Shown: piece by piece, positions 27,423 to 34,867 of the stretch
How positions within the stretch are numbered: position 1 is the stretch's first letter
Layout of the letters: every line of letters starts with the position of its first letter
NCBI RefSeq assembly: GCF_001941425.1
Contig: NZ_CP009244.1
Span: 1,302,001 to 1,366,000, forward strand
Reading direction: 5' to 3'
DNA length: 64,000 bases
Source: Corynebacterium ammoniagenes DSM 20306
GTDB taxonomy: Bacteria > Actinomycetota > Actinomycetes > Mycobacteriales > Mycobacteriaceae
Translations under genes and position numbers: made by a program
The notes under the pieces: generated by a model
Seen by the model: the letters and a program-made list of their open reading frames with translations, nothing else
Told to the model about the DNA's origin: nothing
Databases searched by the model: none

Positions 27423-28658
27423 CTAGAGAAGTTCTAGTTCTAATACCGGTATAAGCTGCTCAATCTGCCAATTACGCAGCCCTTCATCGTGTAAGAAATC
27501 TGCAAGCTCGGAGGTTGTGGAAACTGTTTGAGCGCGGCCTCCAAAGTACGGATTCTTAACATCGCCTCGAACAGCCCACACAGCATTACGCAAGACCGTA
27601 ACGCTTACGATGGAATCAGCCACTACAGCAATGTCGTCAGCTAATTCATCGCGGCGCTCCCGGAGAATATTCGCAAGCTCTAAAAGGTCGGCGTAATTGT
27701 TTTTCAAGAACTGCTTATTCGGAAATTCCGGATGCGGATCCGGCAGCGCAGGCCAACCTTGAGGGTCGGAATCCGCAGCACTACGAATAATATGGGCCCA
27801 CGCGTTGAGCTCATCGGAGGACCGTTTCCGCAACTGCGGAATGCGGCGAAGCTGATTGACAGACCGCGGAATGCGTTTGGCCAGTTCTACCAATGTGGTA
27901 TTAGAAAGAATCTGTCCAGGGGCAATATCAGAATCTAAGGCTTCCTTTTCACGTTCTTGCCAGAGCGCTTTGGCGACCGCCAAACTCTGCGGCTCATAAA
28001 TTCCACGCAGGCTTCGGGATTCATACCAGTGCCGGGGAGCAGGGGCTGAAATATTGGCAAACTGTTTGACGATTACCGCGAATTCTTCCTGTGCCCACTC
28101 TGTTTTATCTTCTTGCTCAAGTTCATAGGCCATCTCGTCTGCAAGCTCCAAGAGAGTATCCACGTCTAAGGCAGCGTAGATGAGCTGAGCCTTTGATAGG
28201 GGAAAGCGGGACCAATCGGTGGCCCCGTAGCCTTTATCGAGTTCAATGCCTAGAAACTCTTCCGTGACGGAAGCGAGGTTAGGGTTTTGAATTCCTAAAA
28301 GCCGTCCCGCTACTTCCGTGTCAAACAAGGAGCCGGGGTAAAGACCTAGCCAGGCCAGGCTCGTTAAGTCCGTGACTGCGGCGTGAACAACCCACTTTTC
28401 GCCATTGACAACGGGGGCTAACACCTCGCGCACATCATCGCGAATGCCCTCGGGTGCAACGAGAAAAATCGGAGTATCAGCTCGGCGGAGCTGGATGAGA
28501 AAGGCTCGGTCATCGTAGCGAAAAGACGACGCACGTTCAGTGTCGATAGCGATGGGACCCGAGCCTTGAGCGAGGATGCGTGCGGCATCCTCAACTCCGG
28601 CGCGCGTGGATACTACGGTGGGAATTCCACCTTCAGGAACACGGCGCGGAGAAGTCAT
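27423..28658 (-). CDS. RNase D-like 3'-5' exoribonuclease with HRDC domain
   Basis: A 411-residue DEDD exonuclease. Exo I IAIDTERA (near residue 35), Exo II HAAVTDLTSLAW (near 100), Exo III YAALDVDTLLELA (near 180) are all intact. An HRDC domain (about 225-300) and a conserved C-terminal region follow. ATG 28658 is preferred to the first ATG of the frame: TACTCT (complement of 28667-28672) lies 8 nt upstream, giving a leaderless start. It is downstream of DUF3000 on the same strand, the same order as Rv2680-Rv2681. Likely roles are tRNA or stable RNA 3' processing. Confidence 0.9.
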   Translation of the reverse strand: MTSPRRVPEGGIPTVVSTRAGVEDAARILAQGSGPIAIDTERASSFRYDDRAFLIQLRRADTPIFLVAPEGIRDDVREVLAPVVNGEKWVVHAAVTDLTSLAWLGLYPGSLFDTEVAGRLLGIQNPNLASVTEEFLGIELDKGYGATDWSRFPLSKAQLIYAALDVDTLLELADEMAYELEQEDKTEWAQEEFAVIVKQFANISAPAPRHWYESRSLRGIYEPQSLAVAKALWQEREKEALDSDIAPGQILSNTTLVELAKRIPRSVNQLRRIPQLRKRSSDELNAWAHIIRSAADSDPQGWPALPDPHPEFPNKQFLKNNYADLLELANILRERRDELADDIAVVADSIVSVTVLRNAVWAVRGDVKNPYFGGRAQTVSTTSELADFLHDEGLRNWQIEQLIPVLELELL

Positions 28659-28751
28659 AGGATAAAAGAGTAGTCGACTGATGAGATAAACCTGTGTATA
28701 TCGCGTGCCTGTTGTGCAAGTACTTTGCTTCCTTGGCATGCGTACACAGAT

Positions 28752-29417
28752 TTAGCGGGACAGCTCAGTCACACCTTCCGGAGGAAGCCCGGCAACGTTG
28801 GCCAAAACTCGCGCAAAGGCCTCAACATGCTTGGTTAAATCAATGCCAGACGCGGTCCATGATGCACGCATCTCCATTTGATGTGCACGCGGTGGTCCGC
28901 CGATTTCGCCGAAGCGAACTGACGCTGTTGCAGTCACGGTTCCGCCGAGGTTGGTGTGGGTAGCGCCGAGCTCTTCTAACGACTCCGTTAGCCATTCCCA
29001 CGCCACATCGGGAAGCAGCGGGTCGCCTGCTACATCGGAATCCATGTCGGCCTGAATATAGGCGACAAGGCGCATGGCGCCTTCCCAGGCTTCTTCAGCT
29101 CCGGGATCGTGGAGAAGAATCAGGCGGCCGAAAGCATCACCATCGGTTTCAACAGGGATGATGTCGTCAGCGCTATGATCGCCAACCTCAAGGCCAACCG
29201 CGTGGCTAAAGGGTGCTAGCTTTTGCGGCGGGCGAATGGTGCCCAAGGTGATCTCTGAACGAAGCTGCGCTGCGTGCATTGATTCAACAGCTTGAGAAAA
29301 TGCAGGTGGTGTCATGTTTTCTGAATCTCCAGCGGTGTTGTGCGCTCCATTTGTATCGCCGGAAATCGGCGTAGGGGCGCCAGTTGCGTGCTGGGTAGGT
29401 GCGTCGGAAATGCTCAC
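28752..29417 (-). CDS. DUF3000 protein
   Basis: About 221 residues. The first ~50 are Thr/Ala/Gly-rich; the core (SQAVESMHAAQLRSEITLGTI, shown in part as MHAAQLRSEI, onward) is soluble with no membrane helix and no catalytic motif I recognise. The family is restricted to Actinobacteria and is of unknown function. GTG 29417 was selected because TAGGTT (complement of 29425-29430) sits 7 nt upstream; the longer frame has no better start. Divergent from hemQ and upstream of the RNase D gene. Confidence 0.87.
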   Translation of the reverse strand: MSISDAPTQHATGAPTPISGDTNGAHNTAGDSENMTPPAFSQAVESMHAAQLRSEITLGTIRPPQKLAPFSHAVGLEVGDHSADDIIPVETDGDAFGRLILLHDPGAEEAWEGAMRLVAYIQADMDSDVAGDPLLPDVAWEWLTESLEELGATHTNLGGTVTATASVRFGEIGGPPRAHQMEMRASWTASGIDLTKHVEAFARVLANVAGLPPEGVTELSR

Positions 29418-29550
29418 GAGTCTCAACCTATAGTTTAAAGTTCGCCATTGCATTTAGGCGCGCCGTGTCACATTTGGTGCAATTCGTCATCATCCAACTT
29501 ATGATGGATATCGTAGTTATTTGGATTGATGAAAGGTTGGGCCAAAGCAA

Positions 29551-30252
29551 ATGGCAAAGCTCGATTACAAGGCGCTGAACGAGAAGCAGCAGTACTCACA
29601 ACACGCGGTCTTTAAGGTGCCAGCGGGCGCTTTGGGTACGGAGCGCGCAGAGATCATCGCTGAGGCTCAGCAGTTCTTCCAGAATGTCGAAGAAGCGGGT
29701 GTCGTAACCATTCGCGGCATCTACGATCTCACCGCCATGCGCGATAGTGCTGACTTTATGATCTGGTGGCACGCAGAGGAATTTTCAGATATTCAAAAAG
29801 TATTCGCGGACTTCCGACGTCTCACCGTGCTTGGCCAGGTCTCTGAAGTCACGTGGATTGGCAATTCCTTGCACCGTCCAGCAGAGTTCAACAAATCTCA
29901 CTTGCCGTCATTCGTCATGGGCGAAGAACCAGAAGAGTGGATCGCTGTTTATCCATTTGTGCGTTCCTATGACTGGTACCTACTGGAAGACGAAAAGCGT
30001 CGCAAGATTTTGATGGAGCACGGTATGGCCGCACGTGACTATCCAGATGTTCGCGCGAACACCGTTCCCGCCTTCGCGCTCGGCGACTATGAGTGGGTCT
30101 TGGCTTTTGAGGCTCCGACTCTCGACCGAATCGTGGACCTGATGTACGTCATGCGCTACACGGATGCTCGTCTGTATGTTCGCGATGAGATTCCATTCCA
30201 CACCGGCCGTCGAGTCAAGGACGTTTCCGAACTGATTGAAATTCTGCCCTAG
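29551..30252 (+). CDS. hemQ: Coproheme decarboxylase (HemQ/ChdC)
   Basis: Last enzyme of the coproporphyrin-dependent haem pathway of Gram-positive bacteria: oxidative decarboxylation of coproheme to haem b. 233 residues of the chlorite dismutase fold. The [12 protein letters not shown] stretch carries the catalytic Tyr, and [15 protein letters not shown] carries the proximal-side His. It lacks the Arg-based chlorite site context, fitting HemQ rather than true chlorite dismutase. ATG 29551. Divergent from DUF3000 and ended by a strong bidirectional terminator. The other haem genes are not in the window. Confidence 0.95.
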   Translation: MAKLDYKALNEKQQYSQHAVFKVPAGALGTERAEIIAEAQQFFQNVEEAGVVTIRGIYDLTAMRDSADFMIWWHAEEFSDIQKVFADFRRLTVLGQVSEVTWIGNSLHRPAEFNKSHLPSFVMGEEPEEWIAVYPFVRSYDWYLLEDEKRRKILMEHGMAARDYPDVRANTVPAFALGDYEWVLAFEAPTLDRIVDLMYVMRYTDARLYVRDEIPFHTGRRVKDVSELIEILP

Positions 30253-30326
30253 GGTGAAAACTTTCACTCGTGAGACAAGCGAGGGTATAAGTACATAAAT
30301 GCATAAGTGCCAAGTGGTGGCACACA

Positions 30327-30371
30327 AAAGCGGTGGCGCGAGCAAATGAATATTGCTCGCGCCACCGCTTT
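30327..30371. terminator. Bidirectional terminator between hemQ and msrB
   Basis: AAAGCGGTGGCGCGAGCAA and its exact complement TTGCTCGCGCCACCGCTTT give a 19-bp stem with a 7-nt loop. T runs flank both sides. It lies between the convergent hemQ and msrB genes. Confidence 0.93.
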
Positions 30372-30415
30372 GCTATGAAGTTTTCTAAACTAACGCCGTA
30401 GCTTAGCTATGCGGG

Positions 30416-30871
30416 TTACTTGTCTGAATCTGCGCCTTCGAAGTTCATCGAAATAGAGTTGATGCAGTAGCGCAGATCGGTTGGGGTGTCGTAGCCTTCG
30501 CCAGCAAAGACGTGGCCTAGGTGGGAATTGCAATTGGCGCATAGAACCTCGGTGCGAACCATGCCTAAGGAGCGGTCCTCGCGCTCAATAATGTTGTCGC
30601 CTGCGAGCGGGGAGAAGAAAGAAGGCCAGCCGCAGTCGGAGGCAAACTTCTCAGTGGAGCGGAAGAGCTCAGCATTGCAGGCGCGGCAGCGGTATACGCC
30701 CTCCGCGGTGGTATTGGTGTATTCACCGATATGGGGACGCTCGGTGCCCGCTTGGCGCAGAACCTGGTATTCCTCAGGGCTGAGGCGCTGACGCCATTCG
30801 TCTTCGGTGAGCTTGCTAAAATCGACGGCTGTTTCGGCAGCAGTTGTTGCGTTTACAAATTTATCGGACAT
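30416..30871 (-). CDS. msrB: Peptide methionine-R-sulfoxide reductase
   Basis: Repairs methionine-R-sulfoxide. 151 residues. Zinc ligands are in YRCRACN and LCANCNSHLGHVF; the catalytic Cys is in RYCINSISMNF near the C-terminus. The ATG is 7 nt from TAGACT on the minus strand, whose first three bases are the stop codon of aftC, so a leaderless promoter may sit at the gene junction. The order ribD-aftC-msrB matches Rv2671-Rv2673-Rv2674. Confidence 0.96.
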   Translation of the reverse strand: MSDKFVNATTAAETAVDFSKLTEDEWRQRLSPEEYQVLRQAGTERPHIGEYTNTTAEGVYRCRACNAELFRSTEKFASDCGWPSFFSPLAGDNIIEREDRSLGMVRTEVLCANCNSHLGHVFAGEGYDTPTDLRYCINSISMNFEGADSDK

Positions 30872-30878
30872 GTCTTCT

Positions 30879-30884
30879 AGTCTA
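30879..30884 (-). promoter_or_regulatory. -10 element of msrB overlapping the aftC stop codon
   Basis: TAGACT on the minus strand; TAG is the aftC stop. Seven nucleotides separate it from the msrB ATG, the leaderless spacing. Confidence 0.5.
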
Positions 30885-32195
30885 CGCCGGATTTTTTACT
30901 TGTAAACGCCACCATCCCAGGGCTGTTGCTGCTGTGACCACAATGAGCAGTACCCAGCCAAGGGTGCCGATGTAAGTGCCCATCCACCTGCCGAAATCCG
31001 GCCACAGGGTAGATGTCCAGCTATTCGGGATAAGGAATAGAGTTGCTGCCAACCATGCGGGCCACGAATGGAATACGCTGCGTGGGAGAAATACGGTGAA
31101 GATCATGGGAAATAGCCACATGGAGTAGTACTGCTGGCCTAAAGAAGACAAGGTGAAGACTCCGACCATGAGCAGGCCACTAGTGGTCAAAGCCCACAAC
31201 ATGACATCGGTTGTACGCCACCGAAGCAGCACGATGGTGCCGATTGCTACTGCTGCTGCAACCAATAACCACACTGGCCAGTACAAGGCGTCAGAAATAT
31301 CGAAATAGGCTTGCCATCCAGCAAGCGAAGAGTTTGCATAATCACGAGGCTCACCAAGGTATGGCATCAGCTTCGTGAAGTAGTCTTGCGCGCCCGGGAT
31401 GATCTGCCAAGCAACCACGTTTAGTGCCACCGGGATCGCAATTCCTGTGACGGTGGTGCGCCAGTCCAGTCGTACTACGGAAAGAAATAGCAGGGGTGCA
31501 AACTGAGGTTTAATCACGATCGCAAGCCCAATCGCAATGCCAGCGACAAAGCGCTGGGTTTTCGAAGTCCGCGATAGTGGATGTATCTGATTCGCAGCAG
31601 GGGCGAAATCGAATGACCTCACAAAGGCGTAGAGAAATACTGCGAGAAGTAGCAATAAAACGCCATTGATATTCGAGAAAGTCAACGTATTAATGACACT
31701 CTCAGTGGAAAAAGCCACGGCGATAGATGCCGGCAGAACTGGGCCGCGCAATGATTGACCCACGAGGTGAGTCAATAGCGCCAACGCGGCAACGATAGCG
31801 AGGCTATTGACAGTGATAAACAGGTATCGCGCTACCTCAAAGTCATCTATCGCAGCCATCGGCATAAGTAATAACGTTGCCCCGGGGTTATAGAGATACA
31901 GCGGGTCAACGTGGTTATAGGCCTGGTCATAGACTGGAAGTCCAGTAAAGGCTCGCGAAAGCGCGTTATACACCGTCGAGAAATCATCTGTCGCTGTTCC
32001 ATTAAAAGCGGTGACGACAGTACGGTGCAGCGCGAGCACGATCGCCAAAGGCCACGCCGCTGCAGTCAGAACCTTTGCGATCTTTGGTCCGTTTGAAAAA
32101 CCATCCCGTGGGCTCGCATGGCTCTGGGGCCTCGGGCTGAGGGGTGCGGAGGCGGAGCCTAGAGACTCCAATCGGTTCTGAAATGCAGCTGTCAC
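30882..32195 (-). CDS. aftC: Arabinofuranosyltransferase AftC (GT87 family)
   Basis: Multi-pass GT-C glycosyltransferase, 437 residues with about 10 hydrophobic segments. In mycobacteria and corynebacteria AftC adds alpha-1,3 branches of the wall arabinan using decaprenyl-phospho-arabinose. A periplasmic loop after helix 1 (NGTATDDFSTVYNALSR) carries acidic residues as expected for GT-C catalysis. The assignment to AftC rather than another GT87 mannosyltransferase rests on synteny with Rv2673 next to msrB and ribD. GTG start with TAATAT 8 nt ahead; that box begins with the ribD stop codon. Confidence 0.8.
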   Translation of the reverse strand: MTAAFQNRLESLGSASAPLSPRPQSHASPRDGFSNGPKIAKVLTAAAWPLAIVLALHRTVVTAFNGTATDDFSTVYNALSRAFTGLPVYDQAYNHVDPLYLYNPGATLLLMPMAAIDDFEVARYLFITVNSLAIVAALALLTHLVGQSLRGPVLPASIAVAFSTESVINTLTFSNINGVLLLLLAVFLYAFVRSFDFAPAANQIHPLSRTSKTQRFVAGIAIGLAIVIKPQFAPLLFLSVVRLDWRTTVTGIAIPVALNVVAWQIIPGAQDYFTKLMPYLGEPRDYANSSLAGWQAYFDISDALYWPVWLLVAAAVAIGTIVLLRWRTTDVMLWALTTSGLLMVGVFTLSSLGQQYYSMWLFPMIFTVFLPRSVFHSWPAWLAATLFLIPNSWTSTLWPDFGRWMGTYIGTLGWVLLIVVTAATALGWWRLQVKNPA

Positions 32196-32203
32196 ATCGG
32201 ACG

Positions 32204-32209
32204 ATATTA
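32204..32209 (-). promoter_or_regulatory. -10 element of aftC overlapping the ribD stop codon
   Basis: TAATAT on the minus strand, one base from consensus TATAAT in order but a full TAnnnT match; its TAA is the stop codon of the upstream gene. Eight nucleotides separate it from the aftC GTG. Confidence 0.5.
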
Positions 32210-32962
32210 CGTGGTCGGCACGACTGCGTACCGAAGAAACACCGTCGAGTCGGTATCTACCGCGACCTTTTCTAAGGTGAAGTCGATGGTGCCTTCTGAA
32301 GAGCCGCCAATGGCAGAGATAGCTTTGTCGGAGACCAGGGTCCTTTCGACATTGCCCGTTAGCTTCGGGTCAAGCGTCAAATACATCTGGTCAACGGCAT
32401 GATCGGCAATGAAAAGACCGAAGAGCCCTGGGCCGCCCTCGCACACGATCTTATTGAGGCCCTTGGCACTTAACGCTTGCACAATCTCATTAGCGCTTCC
32501 AGTGCCACTATTAATAAATTCCACACCGGCCTGTTTCAACGCTTCGCGCTTTTCAGCGTATTCCGGGGAATTCATCGACTTATCGTTAGCGATGACAAAA
32601 GGAGGGGTGATTGCTTCTGTCACAAACTTTGATTGTGGATCCACGTTGAAGGAGTTGGTCACCACAGCGATAGGGGCGGGCGTTGGACGTTCCTTGGTGG
32701 GTTGAGCCCCGCCGTAGTCTTCTATCGAGACAGTGCCGCTGCCGACGACGATGACATCGGCGCGTTCGCGAAGACCGAGGAACAATGCGGTGTCGGCATC
32801 GTTGCCCATGGCTTGGCTATTGCCGAAGAGCGTTGCCGAGCCAGATAGTGTCGAGACCTCGACAAAGCGAACGTGAGGCTTGTCGGATGATGGGTCGGGT
32901 CCGATGATGTCACTTGCGTCAGGGGAGGTGTCGGGCAGCGGGGTAAAAGATTGGTCAGTCAT
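32207..32962 (-). CDS. Pyrimidine/dihydrofolate reductase-like protein (RibD C-terminal domain)
   Basis: 251 residues of the RibD-C fold: VRFVEVSTLSGSATLFGNSQ start, GLRERADVIVVGSGTVSIEDYG with the nucleotide-binding region, CEGGPGLFGLFIA near residue 170. It has no deaminase domain, so it is not a full riboflavin RibD. The M. tuberculosis counterpart at this place (Rv2671) can reduce dihydrofolate, so the natural substrate is uncertain. ATG 32962 has TAAATT 6 nt upstream. First gene of the ribD-aftC-msrB run. Confidence 0.85.
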   Translation of the reverse strand: MTDQSFTPLPDTSPDASDIIGPDPSSDKPHVRFVEVSTLSGSATLFGNSQAMGNDADTALFLGLRERADVIVVGSGTVSIEDYGGAQPTKERPTPAPIAVVTNSFNVDPQSKFVTEAITPPFVIANDKSMNSPEYAEKREALKQAGVEFINSGTGSANEIVQALSAKGLNKIVCEGGPGLFGLFIADHAVDQMYLTLDPKLTGNVERTLVSDKAISAIGGSSEGTIDFTLEKVAVDTDSTVFLRYAVVPTT

Positions 32963-33168
32963 GACACCAATTTAGCCCTGTGCGGCGGGAGAGTAAATTA
33001 CATCGGCGTAATTAGCATCTGAAATTCCTACTATTGAACTGGTGCGAAAGCTGGAGTGAGCGGGGGATTTGGAAACTACGGCCGCAAAGGATAAAGTTTC
33101 ATATCGCAACACAGCACGAGTGTTTTTAACTAATCTTCTTCAGAATAGTTCTCGTGGTGAGAAGCAGT

Positions 33169-33241
33169 GCGGATGTAGCGCAGTTGGTAGCGCATCACCT
33201 TGCCAAGGTGAGGGTCGCGAGTTCGAGTCTCGTCATCCGCT
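33169..33241 (+). tRNA. tRNA-Gly (GCC), copy 1
   Basis: GCGGATG/CATCCGC acceptor stem, anticodon GCC in CTTGCCAAG, T-loop GAGTTCGAGTCTC. Discriminator T; no encoded CCA. First of six clustered tRNAs. Confidence 0.97.
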
Positions 33242-33271
33242 CAAAGTTTCATTACGATGAGACTTGGTTTA

Positions 33272-33343
33272 GCGCGATTAGCTCAGCGGTAGAGCACTAC
33301 CTCGACACGGTAGGGGTCACTGGTTCAATCCCAGTATCGCGCA
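33272..33343 (+). tRNA. tRNA-Val (GAC), copy 1
   Basis: GCGCGAT/ATCGCGC acceptor stem, D-arm GCTCAGCGGTAGAGC, anticodon GAC in CCTCGACACGG, T-arm ACTGGTTCAATCCCAGT. Discriminator A. Begins the duplicated 198-bp unit. Confidence 0.97.
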
Positions 33344-33395
33344 CACGGATATCCACTTCGGTGGTAAATCCTAGAAACCGGGCCTGGTTTCGTTT

Positions 33396-33468
33396 GCGGA
33401 TGTAGCGCAGTTGGTAGCGCATCACCTTGCCAAGGTGAGGGTCGCGAGTTCGAGTCTCGTCATCCGCT
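33396..33468 (+). tRNA. tRNA-Gly (GCC), copy 2
   Basis: Identical to copy 1. The spacer before it contains AAACCGGGCCTGGTTT, a small hairpin that could act in processing or termination. Confidence 0.97.
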
Positions 33469-33516
33469 CTGGTTCTTTTACGGTTTGCCGTCAAAGTTCC
33501 TGAGGCGGTTCGCCAC

Positions 33517-33587
33517 GGTGGAATGGCCGAGTGGTGAGGCAACGGTCTGCAAAACCGTGCACACGGGTTCGATTCCCGTTTCCACCT
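33517..33587 (+). tRNA. tRNA-Cys (GCA)
   Basis: GGTGGAA/TTCCACC acceptor stem, anticodon GCA in GTCTGCAAAAC, T-arm ACGGGTTCGATTCCCGT. Only non-duplicated tRNA of the cluster. Confidence 0.97.
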
Positions 33588-33619
33588 CAATTTGTGCTGT
33601 CTGTAGAGACAGGTACAAG

Positions 33620-33691
33620 GCGCGATTAGCTCAGCGGTAGAGCACTACCTCGACACGGTAGGGGTCACTGGTTCAATCCCAGTATCGCGCA
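33620..33691 (+). tRNA. tRNA-Val (GAC), copy 2
   Basis: Identical to copy 1; starts the second 198-bp repeat copy. Confidence 0.97.
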
Positions 33692-33743
33692 CACGGATAT
33701 CCACTTCGGTGGTAAATCCTAGAAACCGGGCCTGGTTTCGTTT

Positions 33744-33816
33744 GCGGATGTAGCGCAGTTGGTAGCGCATCACCTTGCCAAGGTGAGGGTCGCGAGTTCG
33801 AGTCTCGTCATCCGCT
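33744..33816 (+). tRNA. tRNA-Gly (GCC), copy 3
   Basis: Identical to copies 1 and 2. Last tRNA of the cluster; a strong terminator begins 10 bp downstream. Confidence 0.97.
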
Positions 33817-33825
33817 CAACCCAAG

Positions 33826-33859
33826 GTGGGTCACTCGGAGTTTAGAGTGACCCACTTTC
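33826..33859 (+). terminator. Terminator of the tRNA cluster
   Basis: GTGGGTCACTC and GAGTGACCCAC form a perfect 11-bp stem with an 8-nt loop, followed by TTTCT. Confidence 0.92.
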
Positions 33860-34123
33860 TGTATGCCCAGATCTCACGGCCATCTCAAAGCTGAGAAATG
33901 ACGGCGCCGTCGAGCTTCGTCTTGTGTTTGATGTCACCTTTGATAGCGTGGCAACTCCCGTCCGTTCAATAAAAGTAATGGTTATCAATAGCATCCGTCT
34001 TTCGGATGAACTTGTTGCGACTTTTACGAAGTGACGCCATGGAACTAATGTGAGCATCGATGCGACTAAATCCTTAGTACATCTATTGTACGTCGAACTT
34101 TGTCTATCACATGGGCTCACCAC

Positions 34124-34138
34124 AGGAATTGTTCCTGG
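34124..34138. promoter_or_regulatory. 15-bp dyad upstream of copC
   Basis: CAGGAA-TTG-TTCCTG is a perfect inverted repeat 16 bp before the copC ATG. It could be an operator or a short leader hairpin near the ribosome site (AAGGAG, 34143-34148). Confidence 0.35.
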
Positions 34139-34154
34139 GGCCAAGGAGTGAAAA

Positions 34155-34784
34155 ATGATTCAATCACCAATCCGCCTGAAAAGGACGCTTACCGCCGGTG
34201 CAGTCGTTGTAGGTCTTGGCGCATCGTCTGCCTTTTTGGCACCACTTGCTTCGGCACATGACTCTGCGATTGGCGGCAGCATCACCGAAGGCGATGTATT
34301 GGATGAATTCCCTGAAGAAATCATGATTGAATTCTCGGCAATCCCACGCAATGGATTTAATAACTTCGCTGTCACGGATCAGGACACTGGCGAGGTTCTC
34401 TTTTCTGAGGAACCTGAAATCAATGAACGCGAACTGACTATTACCACCCCGGAAGGCCAGGACCCGGGCGATGGTGATTACATGCTGGGTTTCCAGATCA
34501 CCTCGTCTGACGGTCACGCTACCCGCGGTGGCATTTCATTTAGCGTTGATTCCGGTGAAGGTGCCGGCGCTGCAGAAGACGGCCAAAGTGAAGAATCTAC
34601 CGAAGCATCCGGCGCGGCCGGTGCAGATAATTCCGATGATTCTTCTACGTCGACCGCCGCAGAAGAAGCCAGCGAAGGTCTGAGCACCCCATTGAAGTGG
34701 ACTCTTGCTGGAGTAGGCGTTCTTGCCGTGATTGCCGTCGCTGCCGTGATGCTGGTCAAGCGTCGCGGCTATGACGCCGAGTAA
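34155..34784 (+). CDS. copC: CopC-domain copper-binding exported protein
   Basis: 209 residues: Sec signal peptide ending ...LASA, mature N-terminus starting with His (HDSAIGG), CopC beta-barrel (about 36-130) with the SSDGHATRG motif whose Asp and His, with His1, form the usual Cu(II) site. Then a Ser/Glu/Ala-rich linker and a C-terminal transmembrane helix (WTLAGVGVLAVIAVAAVMLV) ending VKRRGYDAE, which anchors it outside the cell. AAGGAG stands 6 nt before the ATG. First of three genes (copC, PCu(A)C, DyP) with short gaps, suggesting copper delivery in the envelope. Confidence 0.92.
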   Translation: MIQSPIRLKRTLTAGAVVVGLGASSAFLAPLASAHDSAIGGSITEGDVLDEFPEEIMIEFSAIPRNGFNNFAVTDQDTGEVLFSEEPEINERELTITTPEGQDPGDGDYMLGFQITSSDGHATRGGISFSVDSGEGAGAAEDGQSEESTEASGAAGADNSDDSSTSTAAEEASEGLSTPLKWTLAGVGVLAVIAVAAVMLVKRRGYDAE

Positions 34785-34867
34785 GGCCGAATAAGTCTGC
34801 CTACGCAGAGATAGTTTCATTTTTACTATTACCCCGTCAGTTCGCTGGCGGAGAAAGTCTGATTTTC

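Larger units (their letters stand above)
33272..33469. repeat. 198-bp direct repeat, copy A (tRNA-Val + tRNA-Gly)
   Basis: Identical base for base to 33620-33817, including the 52-bp spacer between the two tRNAs. Spans tRNA-Val and the second tRNA-Gly plus one base. Confidence 0.97.
33620..33817. repeat. 198-bp direct repeat, copy B (tRNA-Val + tRNA-Gly)
   Basis: Perfect copy of 33272-33469, 348 bp downstream. The stretch between the copies carries tRNA-Cys. Confidence 0.97.
33817..34154. other. 338-bp gap between the tRNA cluster and copC
   Basis: Begins with the tRNA terminator. A plus-strand frame with coding-like content runs from about 33846 to a TGA at 34033-34035 without a normal start (possible gene remnant). 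The last 100 bp should carry the copC promoter and include a 15-bp dyad. No complete gene recognised. Confidence 0.45.

Noticed and set aside
29551..30252. Chlorite dismutase
   Set aside because: The catalytic Tyr context and the Gram-positive lineage fit coproheme decarboxylase.
33169..33817. CRISPR-like direct repeats
   Set aside because: The repeats are tRNA genes and their spacer, only two copies of the unit.
33960..34000. Possible DtxR box (AATGGTTATCAATAGC)
   Set aside because: It does not match the 19-bp TTAGGTTAGCCTAACCTAA pattern well enough on both halves.
33842..34144. 100-codon minus-strand frame next to copC
   Set aside because: Composition is unlike a protein, it runs through the tRNA terminator, and it has no ribosome site.
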